A stretch of 64,000 nt of DNA. Source: JAKPQE01 sp041397845. Its GTDB lineage: Bacteria; Pseudomonadota; Alphaproteobacteria; Rhizobiales; JAKPQE01. Of the stretch, positions 52,069 to 64,000 are shown piece by piece; position 1 is the first letter of the stretch; every line of letters begins with the position of its first letter. The translations under genes and the position numbers were made by a program. The notes under the pieces were generated by a model. It ran no database searches, was not told the origin of the DNA, and saw nothing but the letters and a program-made list of their open reading frames with translations. The DNA lies in the NCBI GenBank assembly GCA_041397845.1, contig JAWKVW010000002.1:124001-188000 (forward strand). The letters are read 5' to 3'.

Positions 52069-52467
52069 ATGAAAACGTTTCTTGGCGCGATATGCCTGCT
52101 GGCGCTCGCGGTTCCGGCGGCGGCGCAGTTCGTCCAGCCGGGCAACGACCAGCAATTCGGCAAACGGTATGCGCCGCCGGTGGTGACGACGCCGCGCGGT
52201 GGCTATCGGCCGGATGATCTGCCGCGATATGACGATCTCCGGCGGCGCATGCCCTATGGCGATGCCGATCAGGCAAGCCGGCGGCCGATGCCGCCGACGG
52301 GGCTGATACCGCCGTCCGTGCCGCCCTACGAGCGGCGGTACTACATCTACAACAAGCCGCGCTGGGGCACGCGGGAATGGTATCGCTACTGCGCCGAGCG
52401 CTACCCGACCTTCAATCCCGCAACCGGAACCTACCGCAACAGCGACGGCGAGCAGTTCTGCCGCTGA
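52069..52467 (+). CDS. BA14K-like exported small protein
   Basis: A 132-residue protein with signal peptide MKTFLGAICLLALAVPAAA-QF, a proline-rich centre and a C-terminal block WYRYCAERYPTFNPATGTYR followed by NSDGEQFCR. This paired-Cys pattern is that of the BA14K family of Rhizobiales envelope proteins, first known as a Brucella antigen with lectin-like activity. ATG 52069 is chosen for the signal peptide; the longer frame upstream runs into the tRNA gene. Function in this organism is unknown. Confidence 0.8.
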   Translation: MKTFLGAICLLALAVPAAAQFVQPGNDQQFGKRYAPPVVTTPRGGYRPDDLPRYDDLRRRMPYGDADQASRRPMPPTGLIPPSVPPYERRYYIYNKPRWGTREWYRYCAERYPTFNPATGTYRNSDGEQFCR

Positions 52468-52506
52468 TTCTCCGGCGGGCCGTTCACATCATCGATCCGC
52501 AAACAA

Positions 52507-52534
52507 AAAGGCCGGACGAAATGCCCGGCCTTTT
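52507..52534. terminator. bidirectional terminator between BA14K-like gene and cytochrome b561
   Basis: AAAGGCCGG (52507-52515) pairs with CCGGCCTTT (52525-52533). An A run precedes and TTTT follows, which suits both convergent genes. Confidence 0.85.
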
Positions 52535-52557
52535 CGATGTCGGCATGAATTCCGGCG

Positions 52558-53094
52558 TCAGCGGGCGCCGAACCACATGCGGCGGAACAGGCCGTCCTTC
52601 AGGACGAACTGGTGATAGAGCGCGGCGAGCACATGCAGGCCGACGAGGGCGAAGAGCACCTTGGTCAGCAGGCCGTGGACGATTCGCGGCGTGAACTCAT
52701 GGAAGTCGGCGGGCAGGGCGCCGCCGCTGCCGAAGAACAGGATGCCCGGCAGGCCGGTCTGGAGAGCCAGGGCGACGCCGGAGAAGCCGACCAGCAGCAC
52801 GACGAGATAAAGCGCCAGATGGCCGGCGAGGGCGGCCTTGTCGAGCATCGGATTGCCGCTCGCGGCGGCGGGCAGGGCGGTGGTGCGCTTCAGCACCATG
52901 CGGATCAGCGTCAGGAAGACGGCCGTGCCGCCAAGAATGAGGTGGGTGCGCAGGACGCCGATCTTCTCCGGGGAGGCGTTCGGCGTGTCCTCGAGCATGC
53001 TGCCGCCGACGGTCAGCAACAGGAGGATGATGGCGGCGGTGATCCAGTGCAGCGCGACGATGGCGCTGGAATAGCGGGTGACGGGCGTGGTCAT
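52558..53094 (-). CDS. cytochrome b561 family protein
   Basis: A 178-residue inner-membrane diheme b cytochrome. Four hydrophobic segments carry the expected His residues: VALHWITAAIILLLLTVGG (His16), LRTHLILGGTAVFLTLI (His50), AGHLALYLVVLLVGFSG (His92) and KVLFALVGLHVLAALYHQFV. Bacterial b561 proteins transfer electrons between quinone or superoxide and periplasmic partners. The ATG at 53094 is family-typical. The next gene upstream on this strand, rlmB, ends 100 bases away. Confidence 0.92.
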   Translation of the reverse strand: MTTPVTRYSSAIVALHWITAAIILLLLTVGGSMLEDTPNASPEKIGVLRTHLILGGTAVFLTLIRMVLKRTTALPAAASGNPMLDKAALAGHLALYLVVLLVGFSGVALALQTGLPGILFFGSGGALPADFHEFTPRIVHGLLTKVLFALVGLHVLAALYHQFVLKDGLFRRMWFGAR

Positions 53095-53194
53095 CTGAGT
53101 GTCCGTGGTTGTGTCTTTCGGGAGGATTGCGAAACGCTATCAGCGGGCCGGGAAGCGGCCACCTTAAAACTTGGTAATGTCGATGCCGCGACGG

Positions 53195-53971
53195 TCAGGC
53201 CGATCGGTTGCGGGTCAGCGCATAAAGCACGATTGCGGCGGCGTTCGAGACATTGAGGCTCTTGATTTCGCCCGGCATGTCAAGGCGCGCCATGACGTCG
53301 CAGGTCTCGCGGGTGAGCTGGCGCAGGCCCTTGCCCTCGGCGCCAAGGACGACGGCGACCGGTCCGGCGGGCGCCACCTCGTCGAGTGACACCGGGCCTT
53401 CACTGTCAAGGCCAAGGCGGGTGAAGCCGCGCTCGCCGAGTTCGATCAGCGTGCGGGCAAGGTTCGGGACGGTCATGACCGGGACGATGTCGAGGGCGCC
53501 GGACGCGGACTTGGCAAGGACGCCGCTCTCGGCCGGGCTGTGGCGGCCGGTGATGATGACCGCGTCGGCGGCAAAGGCGGTGGCGCTGCGCAGAATCGCG
53601 CCGACATTGTGCGGGTCGGTGATCTGGTCGAGCAGCAGGACGAGGCGGGCGCCGGCGAGGTCGTCCATCGGCAGCGGCGGCAGCGGGTCGGCCTCGAGCA
53701 CGATGCCCTGATGAACGGCGTCGGCCGGCAGCAGCTTGTCGATGGCGCGTGGCTCGACGAACTCCGGTTCGAGCGGCGCGGGGCCTTCGAGAATCGCCTC
53801 AAGGCGGGGCAGGGCGTTGCGCGTCACCATCAGCCGGCGCTTGTGGCGGCGCGGGTTGGCGAGCGCGGCGGCGACCGTGTGAAGACCATAAAGCAGGACG
53901 CGGTCGGCCGGCCCGGCAGGGCCCCGGCGGAACGGCTTGCGGTTCGGGCGGCGGTTTGAATCCTTGTTCAT
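53195..53971 (-). CDS. rlmB: 23S rRNA (guanosine-2'-O-)-methyltransferase RlmB
   Basis: RlmB is a SPOUT (TrmH) methyltransferase that modifies 23S rRNA. The 258-residue protein has a basic N-terminus and a substrate-binding domain starting LLYGLHTVAAALANPRRHKR. The trefoil-knot motifs are LDQITDPHNVGAILRSA (motif 1), VVLGAEGKGLRQL (motif 2) and LNVSNAAAIVLYAL (motif 3). Its placement next to tRNA-Tyr/tRNA-Gly/tuf is frequently seen in alphaproteobacteria. rRNA modification at G2251 (E. coli numbering) is the family assignment; other TrmH substrates are possible. Confidence 0.92.
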   Translation of the reverse strand: MNKDSNRRPNRKPFRRGPAGPADRVLLYGLHTVAAALANPRRHKRRLMVTRNALPRLEAILEGPAPLEPEFVEPRAIDKLLPADAVHQGIVLEADPLPPLPMDDLAGARLVLLLDQITDPHNVGAILRSATAFAADAVIITGRHSPAESGVLAKSASGALDIVPVMTVPNLARTLIELGERGFTRLGLDSEGPVSLDEVAPAGPVAVVLGAEGKGLRQLTRETCDVMARLDMPGEIKSLNVSNAAAIVLYALTRNRSA

Positions 53972-54194
53972 GGACGGACATATACGGCTTTCTGCGGCAT
54001 GCCGGCAACGGATGTCGCGCGCGGTTGTTCACCGTTTTGACGGGGCGGCGCGATGGTTTTGAAATCAGTTGCGATTGGGCGTTGACATGCCGGGCCGAGG
54101 TCGCCATAAAGCGCGCCACAGGATTCCCCGCCCTGAACGGCGGGGCGTTTCTGTTCGGCCATCCGGTACGCGAGACTGCGACGGCTACGGCGAT

Positions 54195-54279
54195 GGAGGG
54201 GTGCCCGAGTGGTTAAAGGGGACGGACTGTAAATCCGTTGGCTTAGCCTACGTTGGTTCGAATCCAACCCCCTCCACCA
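54195..54279 (+). tRNA. tRNA-Tyr (GTA)
   Basis: Acceptor GGAGGGG pairs with CCCCTCC, then A and encoded CCA. The anticodon loop CTGTAAA carries GTA on stem ACGGA/TCCGT. A long variable arm makes it a class II tRNA of 85 bases with CCA. It heads the tRNA-Tyr/tRNA-Gly/tuf/tRNA-Trp series. Confidence 0.97.
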
Positions 54280-54299
54280 GCCGCCGCAGGAACCGAGTT

Positions 54300-54373
54300 G
54301 CGGGTGTAGCTCAATGGTAGAGCAACAGCCTTCCAAGCTGATGACGGGGGTTCGATTCCCCTCACCCGCTCCA
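54300..54373 (+). tRNA. tRNA-Gly (TCC)
   Basis: Acceptor GCGGGTG pairs with CACCCGC, then T and encoded CCA. The D arm is TAGCTCAATGGTAGAGCA, the anticodon loop CTTCCAA carries TCC, and the T arm is GGGGGTTCGATTCCCC. It is 20 bases after tRNA-Tyr, so the two are probably one transcript with tuf. Confidence 0.97.
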
Positions 54374-54538
54374 TCATTTGGGATGCACCTGACGACAGGC
54401 TGGCCAATGGAAGCGCGGACCCGGCGAGGGATTCTGTAGATATCGCAGCAGGGTGGTCGGCTGTTTTCGGCATTCGGCTGGAAACGCGGACATTTCGGCC
54501 CACACCGACAGACGAGCACGCGAGAGAGAGCGACGCCG

Positions 54539-55729
<1,191 letters not shown>

Positions 55730-55746
55730 TTCAAGGGACGGCACAT

Positions 55747-55822
<76 letters not shown>

Positions 55823-55925
55823 GGCCCTTGGGTCTTGAGAATCAGGCAGACGCAGTTTAAATAGCAAGTTTCAAGGCTTGACGGGCGGGGATCCTTCCCC
55901 GCCTGTTGCCACGACAGGCAGGCGG

Positions 55926-56123
55926 ATGGCCAAGACCAATCCCTTTACGTTCCTCCAGCAGGTCCGTACGGAAGTATCGAAGGTAACCTGGCCGACCCGC
56001 CGGGAGACGGCGATCACGACTCTCATGGTGTTCGTGATGGCGACCTTTGCGGCGATCTTTTTTCTGCTGGCCGATCAATTGATGGCGTGGGGCGTTTCCT
56101 TGCTCCTCGGCGTCGGGCGCTGA
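55926..56123 (+). CDS. secE: preprotein translocase subunit SecE
   Basis: SecE is the essential clamp of the SecYEG channel. This 65-residue form starts MAKTNPFTFLQQVRTEVSKV, with the conserved amphipathic helix and TWPTRRET motif. One membrane segment follows (LMVFVMATFAAIFFLLADQL), as in most bacteria other than enterobacteria. ATG 55926 is chosen; the earlier in-frame start would add 16 residues unlike SecE. nusG begins 16 bases downstream. Confidence 0.96.
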   Translation: MAKTNPFTFLQQVRTEVSKVTWPTRRETAITTLMVFVMATFAAIFFLLADQLMAWGVSLLLGVGR

Positions 56124-56139
56124 ACGGGGAGTGCAAGCG

Positions 56140-56670
56140 ATGGCAAAGCGCTGGTACATCGTCCACGCCTATTCGAATTTCGAGCGTAAGGTCGCCGAGT
56201 CGATCCGCGAGAAGGCCCAGGCCACCGGCCTTGGCGATCTTTTCGACGAGATCCTGGTGCCGACCGAGAAGGTGGTGGAAGTGCGCCGCGGCCGCAAGGT
56301 CGACGCCGAGCGCAAGTTCTTCCCCGGCTATGTCCTCGTGAAGATGGACATGACCGATGACGCCTACCACCTGATCAAGAACACGCCGAAGGTGACCGGG
56401 TTCCTCGGCGCCGACAACAAGCCGATGCCGATCTCCGAGGACGAGGCGTTGCGCATCCTGCAGCAGGTGCAGGATGGCGTCGATCGCCCGAAGCCGTCGG
56501 TCAGCTTCGAGGTCGGCGAGCAGGTTCGCGTCGCGGACGGTCCGTTCGCGTCGTTCAACGGCGTTGTCGAGGAAGTCGACGACGTGCGGGCGCGGCTCAA
56601 GGTGGCCGTGTCCATTTTCGGCCGGGCGACCCCGGTCGAACTCGAGTACGGACAGGTCGAGAAGCTCTGA
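56140..56670 (+). CDS. nusG: transcription elongation/antitermination factor NusG
   Basis: NusG binds RNA polymerase, Rho and the ribosome. The 176-residue protein opens MAKRWYIVHAYSNFERKVAE, followed by VRRGRKVDAERKFFPGYVLV and the NTPKVTGFLG segment of the NGN domain. A KOW domain with GEQVRVADGPFASFNGVVEE forms the C-terminus. An in-frame GTG at 56131 exists, but ATG 56140 is the normal NusG start. In the usual place between secE and rplK. Confidence 0.97.
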   Translation: MAKRWYIVHAYSNFERKVAESIREKAQATGLGDLFDEILVPTEKVVEVRRGRKVDAERKFFPGYVLVKMDMTDDAYHLIKNTPKVTGFLGADNKPMPISEDEALRILQQVQDGVDRPKPSVSFEVGEQVRVADGPFASFNGVVEEVDDVRARLKVAVSIFGRATPVELEYGQVEKL

Positions 56671-56777
56671 TCGTTGTCCGTTAACCCCGCGCGGGAGGCG
56701 GGGGCGCCCAGCCAAGGCGTCCGCCAGCCCGACCGCGCACTCTCGTCGCCGCCAGTTCGGGCGTGCAGGAGTAGAAG

Positions 56778-57206
56778 ATGGCGAAGAAAATCACCGGTTA
56801 CCTGAAGCTTCAGGTTAACGCCGGCGAGGCCAAGCCGGCCCCGCCGATCGGTCCCGCTCTTGGTCAGCGTGGCCTCAACATCATGGAATTCTGCAAGGCG
56901 TTCAACGCGCAGACGCAGGAAATCGAGAAGGGTACGCCGATCCCGGTGGTCATCACGATCTTCGGTGACAAGTCGTTCACCTTCGAGATGAAGACCCCGC
57001 CGGTCAGCCACTTCCTGAAGAAGGCGGCCAAGCTGGCTTCCGGCAGCAAGACGCCGGGCCGCGGCTTCGTCGGCAAGGTCACCCGCGAGCAGGTTCGCGA
57101 GATCGCCGAGAAGAAGATGAAGGACCTCAGCGCCGACTCCGTCGAAGCTGCGATGCGCACCGTCGAGGGCTCCGCCCGTTCGATGGGCCTGGAAGTTGTG
57201 GAGTAA
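56778..57206 (+). CDS. rplK: 50S ribosomal protein L11
   Basis: L11 forms the base of the GTPase stalk on 23S rRNA. The 142-residue protein has KLQVNAGEAKPAPPIGPALG, GLNIMEFCKAFNAQT and the C-terminal RNA-binding domain with KVTREQVREIAEKKMKDLSA. The length equals the family norm. A 107-base gap from nusG precedes it; rplA follows after five bases. Confidence 0.98.
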   Translation: MAKKITGYLKLQVNAGEAKPAPPIGPALGQRGLNIMEFCKAFNAQTQEIEKGTPIPVVITIFGDKSFTFEMKTPPVSHFLKKAAKLASGSKTPGRGFVGKVTREQVREIAEKKMKDLSADSVEAAMRTVEGSARSMGLEVVE

Positions 57207-57211
57207 GGGCG

Positions 57212-57910
57212 ATGACGAAGATGGGCAAGCGCATCCGTCAGGCCCGCGAGGGCATTGACCGCAACAAGCTCTACACGCTGGACGAGGCGATCGAGCTCCT
57301 GAAGTCCCGGTCGACGGCCAAGTTCGACGAGACCGTCGAGGTGGCGCTCAATCTCGGCGTCGACCCGCGTCACGCCGACCAGATGGTCCGCGGCGTCTGC
57401 CAGCTTCCGAACGGTTCCGGCCGTACGGTGCGCGTGGCGGTGTTCGCGCGCGGCGCCAAGGCCGACGAGGCCAAGGCCGCCGGTGCCGATATCGTCGGCG
57501 CCGAGGACCTGATGGAGAAGGTTCAGGGCGGCACGATCGATTTCGATCGCTGCATTGCGACGCCGGACATGATGCCGATCGTCGGCCGTCTCGGCAAAAT
57601 CCTCGGCCCGCGCGGCCTGATGCCGAACCCGAAGGTCGGCACGGTGACGCAGGACGTGGCGCAGGCGGTGAACGACGCCAAGGGCGGCGCGGTGCAGTTC
57701 CGCGTCGAGAAGGCGGGCATCGTGCATGGCGGCGTCGGCAAGATCAGCTTCTCGGGCGAGAAGCTGGCCGAGAACATCCGCGCCTTCACCGACGCTGTCC
57801 AGAAGGCCAAGCCGTCGGGCGCCAAGGGCACCTATCTGAAGCGTATCGCCCTCAGCTCGACGATGGGCCCGGGCGTGCGCATCGATCCGGCCAGCGTTTC
57901 GACGCACTGA
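57212..57910 (+). CDS. rplA: 50S ribosomal protein L1
   Basis: L1 binds the mobile L1 stalk and often represses its own operon. The 232-residue protein contains KFDETVEVALNLGVDPRHAD, GTVRVAVFARG-like residues (GRTVRVAVFARGAKADEAKA), GRLGKILGPRGLMPNPKVGT and the C-terminal YLKRIALSSTMGPGVRID. Start and length fit the family. It is followed by the 362-base rplJ leader. Confidence 0.98.
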   Translation: MTKMGKRIRQAREGIDRNKLYTLDEAIELLKSRSTAKFDETVEVALNLGVDPRHADQMVRGVCQLPNGSGRTVRVAVFARGAKADEAKAAGADIVGAEDLMEKVQGGTIDFDRCIATPDMMPIVGRLGKILGPRGLMPNPKVGTVTQDVAQAVNDAKGGAVQFRVEKAGIVHGGVGKISFSGEKLAENIRAFTDAVQKAKPSGAKGTYLKRIALSSTMGPGVRIDPASVSTH

Positions 57911-58001
57911 GCCGGACGCAAAGAGCTTCCGGCCGGTCGTCAAAAACCGGTCGGTCAGACGGCTGCACGGGGAAGAGAGATCTTTCCCGCGCGGCCGGAT
58001 A

Positions 58002-58070
58002 CCTGTCCGAGATTGCAGGTGGAGGTCCTTGCGACCAACCTAAGCCCTGAGGGGCCTGCATGAGACGGGA
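58002..58070 (+). ncRNA. L10-type leader RNA upstream of rplJ
   Basis: Within the 362-base gap between rplA and rplJ, the segment CCTGTCCGAGATTGCAGGTG (58002-58021), then a hairpin around GGTCCTTGCGACC (58024-58036) with a purine-rich junction, then CCTAAGCCCTGAGG and CTGCATGAGACGGG (58057-58070), resembles the alphaproteobacterial L10 leader. There L10(L12)4 binds to repress rplJL translation. The sequence features are seen; the family assignment is from memory of its consensus. Nothing else in 57911-58272 resembles a gene. Confidence 0.65.
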
Positions 58071-58272
58071 TGGAACTGGATCCGGATTTGCGGGACGCCT
58101 TGCGGCCCGATGATTTCAGGATCGGTTCGGTCCGTTGCTATCTGCCGGCGTTCGCGTCGCGCGGGGGACAGGCGAAGAGCGTCGCCTCGAAACTCGAGCG
58201 GTCACGCAAGAGGCCGGGCGGCAACGGCAACGGGCGGCACGGAATTCCCGCGCCGCCAACCGGAGAAGGCAA

Positions 58273-58791
58273 GTGGAAAGAGCGGAAAAACAGGCGCTCA
58301 TCACGTCGCTGAACGAGGCGTTCAAGGACGCCGGCTCGGTCGTGGTGGCCCAATATGCCGGTCTTACCGTCGCCGACATGACCGTGCTTCGCGCGCGGAT
58401 GAAGGCGAACGGGGCCAGCGTCAAAGTCGCCAAGAACCGCCTCGTCAAGCTTGCCCTTCGCGGTACTGACCTTGAACACATGAGCGATCTCTTCCAGGGG
58501 CCGACGGTCATCGCCTATGCGGGCGACCCGGTGGCCGCTCCGAAGATCGCCGTCGAGTTCGCCAAGCAGAAGGACAAGTACGTCATTCTGGGCGGCGGTA
58601 TGGGTACGACCCGTCTCGACGCCGAGGGCGTGAAGGCTCTGGCCACCATGCCGTCGCTCGACGAGCTGCGTGCGAAGCTGGTGGGCATGATCAGCACGCC
58701 CGCGACCCGCATCGCGCAGGTCGTCAACGCGCCGGCGGCACAGCTCGCGCGCGTGTTCAAGGCTTATGCCGAGAAGGATCAGGCGGCTTGA
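58273..58791 (+). CDS. rplJ: 50S ribosomal protein L10
   Basis: L10 anchors the L7/L12 stalk. The 172-residue protein starts with GTG 58273, giving VERAEKQALITSLNEAFKDA, as in Rhizobiales L10. GGAG lies 7-12 bases upstream. It has VVAQYAGLTVADMTVLRARM, VAKNRLVKLALRGT and the C-terminal L12-binding helix (NAPAAQLARVFKAYAEKDQA). An open frame extends upstream to 58135 through the leader, but it is not L10-like. Confidence 0.96.
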   Translation: MERAEKQALITSLNEAFKDAGSVVVAQYAGLTVADMTVLRARMKANGASVKVAKNRLVKLALRGTDLEHMSDLFQGPTVIAYAGDPVAAPKIAVEFAKQKDKYVILGGGMGTTRLDAEGVKALATMPSLDELRAKLVGMISTPATRIAQVVNAPAAQLARVFKAYAEKDQAA

Positions 58792-58842
58792 GGCCGTTCA
58801 CAGCAAACAACCGGTACGAACCGATCATCAAGGTGAAAGAAA

Positions 58843-59220
58843 ATGGCAGATCTGCAGAAAATCGTTGACGAACTCTCGGCCCTGACCGTGCTCGAGGCCG
58901 CCGAGCTTTCGAAGATGCTTGAAGAGGCCTGGGGCGTTTCCGCCGCTGCTCCGGTGGCTGTCGCCGCCGTCGCCGCCGCGGGCGATGCCGCTCCGGCCGC
59001 CGAAGAGAAGACCGAGTTCGACGTGATCCTCGCCAATGCCGGCGCTCAGAAGATCAACGTCATCAAGGAAGTCCGTGCGATCACCGGCCTTGGCCTCAAG
59101 GAAGCCAAGGACCTGGTCGAGGGCGCTCCGAAGCCGGTCAAGGAAGCGGTCTCCAAGGACGAGGCCGAGGCTCTCAAGGCCAAGCTCGAGGCCGCCGGCG
59201 CGACCGTCGAGCTGAAGTAA
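58843..59220 (+). CDS. rplL: 50S ribosomal protein L7/L12
   Basis: L7/L12 recruits translation factors to the ribosome. The 125-residue protein has the N-terminal dimerisation helix (DLQKIVDELSALTVLEAAEL), an Ala/Val-rich hinge and the C-terminal domain with EKTEFDVILANAGAQKINVI followed by KEVRAITGLGLKEAKDLVEG. AAGGTGAAAG lies before the ATG. It follows rplJ after 51 bases. Confidence 0.98.
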   Translation: MADLQKIVDELSALTVLEAAELSKMLEEAWGVSAAAPVAVAAVAAAGDAAPAAEEKTEFDVILANAGAQKINVIKEVRAITGLGLKEAKDLVEGAPKPVKEAVSKDEAEALKAKLEAAGATVELK

Positions 59221-59350
59221 CCAGCGCTTCACGCGGCGCGGTTCCGGGTGTCCGGAGCCGCGCCGGGTGATCCGGGCAGGTGCCCGAAAGACTATAGCGT
59301 CGTCGAGGATGCCGGGACGCCGGCTTTCCGGGGAGGCGGCGGCGAGGAGA

Positions 59351-59368
59351 GGGGCAACGGCCCCTTTT
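59351..59368 (+). terminator. attenuator-like hairpin 1 between rplL and rpoB
   Basis: GGGGC (59351-59355) pairs with GCCCC (59360-59364) around AACG, followed directly by TTTT (59365-59368). Upstream in the same 303-base gap are stem pairs at about 59235-59264 and CGGGCA-GG-TGCCCG at 59273-59286. The short stem suggests partial termination between ribosomal and polymerase genes, as known in enterobacteria. Confidence 0.5.
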
Positions 59369-59410
59369 GGCGGATCAAGGGGCGGGCTTCGCTCCGGTCC
59401 AGGTGTTTCA

Positions 59411-59442
59411 GGGGTGTCGCTGACGCCCCGAGCTTGTTTTTT
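59411..59442 (+). terminator. attenuator-like hairpin 2 between rplL and rpoB
   Basis: GGGGTGTC (59411-59418) pairs with GACGCCCC (59422-59429) through one G-T wobble around GCT. A T-rich tail (TTGTTTTTT, 59434-59442) follows. It lies 82 bases before the rpoB start and is a better intrinsic-terminator candidate than hairpin 1. Confidence 0.55.
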
Positions 59443-59523
59443 GCGGGGACGGCGGCCCCGATGGCAGGCGCTTCCATGCGCCGGCTTTCCGGACTGCCGA
59501 TTCCGATCGATGCGAGGAACCCA

Positions 59524-63657
<4,134 letters not shown>

Positions 63658-63726
63658 TCAAGTCGAGAAAGACGGCGCGCCGGGCGTAATCACCGAGCGG
63701 CGCCGGATGAATGCGGGCGAAGGAAG

Positions 63727-63749
63727 GGACGGCAAGCGGCGCCGTCCCT
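63727..63749 (+). other. hairpin just upstream of rpoC
   Basis: GGGACGGC (63727-63734) pairs with GCCGTCCC (63742-63749) around a seven-base loop in the 117-base gap before rpoC. No T tail follows. It may be a processing or translation-control element. Confidence 0.4.
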
Positions 63750-63774
63750 CCGACGCGGCGAAGGAGACACGGCA

Positions 63775-64000
63775 TGAATCAAGAGATCATGAATCTCTTC
63801 AATCCGCAGGCTCAGGCCCAGACGTTCGATCAGATCCGGATTTCGATCGCCTCGCCGGAGAAGATCCTTTCCTGGTCCTACGGCGAGATCAAAAAGCCGG
63901 AGACGATCAACTACCGGACCTTCAAGCCGGAGCGCGACGGCCTGTTCTGCGCCCGCATCTTCGGTCCGATCAAGGACTACGAGTGCTTGTGCGGCAAGTA
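63775..64000 (+). CDS. rpoC: DNA-directed RNA polymerase subunit beta' (3' truncated by window end)
   Basis: The first 75 codons of RpoC. MNQEIMNLFNPQAQAQTFDQ starts it, then IRISIASPEKILSWSYGEIK, KPETINYRTFKPERDGLFCA and FGPIKDYECLCGKY, which begins the N-terminal zinc-binding domain. GAAGGAG precedes ATG 63775. It lies after rpoB as expected, and the rest lies outside the window. Confidence 0.97.

Overview
The window is GC-rich chromosomal DNA of an alphaproteobacterium, most likely Rhizobiales/Hyphomicrobiales. The evidence is the dcw order murF-mraY-murD-ftsW-murG-murC-murB-ddl-ftsQ-ftsA-ftsZ-lpxC-bamD-recN-ligA, FtsZ with a very long C-terminal linker, purL-bolA-grxD, a sigma-54-type flagellar promoter with flbT, a BA14K-like protein, and tuf-tRNA(Trp)-secE-nusG-rplKAJL-rpoBC. 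The genus cannot be told from the sequence. No mobile element, CRISPR array or rRNA gene was seen.

Layout. 1-20047 (+): peptidoglycan precursor synthesis and cell division, then lipid A (lpxC), outer-membrane assembly (bamD) and DNA repair (recN, ligA). 20175-23149 (-): purL-bolA-grxD. 23377-26305 (+): an exported WD40-caspase protein. 26380-32631 (-): tRNA-Asn, a SixA-like phosphatase, metA (residues predict an acetyltransferase), a P-loop ATPase, a small membrane protein, a phospholipase D lipoprotein and a MoxR ATPase. 32816-38241: flagellar hook genes flgE-flgK-flgL behind a sigma-54 promoter, facing flbT. 38330-46721 (-): a compact block of cytochrome c', a diheme cytochrome c, two exported caspase-like proteins with C-terminal DUF4384-like domains, a large CxxCH/DUF4384 protein and an OmpA-domain protein. 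46993-49631 (+), divergent: a caspase-SH3 protein and a D-Ala-D-Ala dipeptidase. 49697-53971: HPP membrane protein, a cation diffusion facilitator with three C-terminal domains, tRNA-Thr, a BA14K-like protein, cytochrome b561 and rlmB. 54195-64000 (+): tRNA-Tyr, tRNA-Gly, tuf, tRNA-Trp, secE, nusG, ribosomal stalk genes and rpoB, with rpoC cut by the window end.

The most interesting element is the envelope caspase/DUF4384/cytochrome c/OmpA block at 38.3-49.6 kb with its divergent partner. Four exported caspase-like proteins lie within 26 kb. Three adjacent genes end in the same DUF4384-like fold, one of them fused to a c-type cytochrome. A run of perfect inverted repeats sits in the divergent promoter region. 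This suggests an extracytoplasmic, possibly redox-linked protease system; that function is inference.

Sequence quality is uneven. Positions 1 to about 5530 carry an indel roughly every 60-150 bases in essential genes, and smaller patches occur near 7.2, 8.1-8.3, 22.9-25.2, 39.6-40.3, 42.5 and 47.5-48.3 kb. These look like assembly or base-calling errors, so the broken genes are annotated as intact genes with frame errors.
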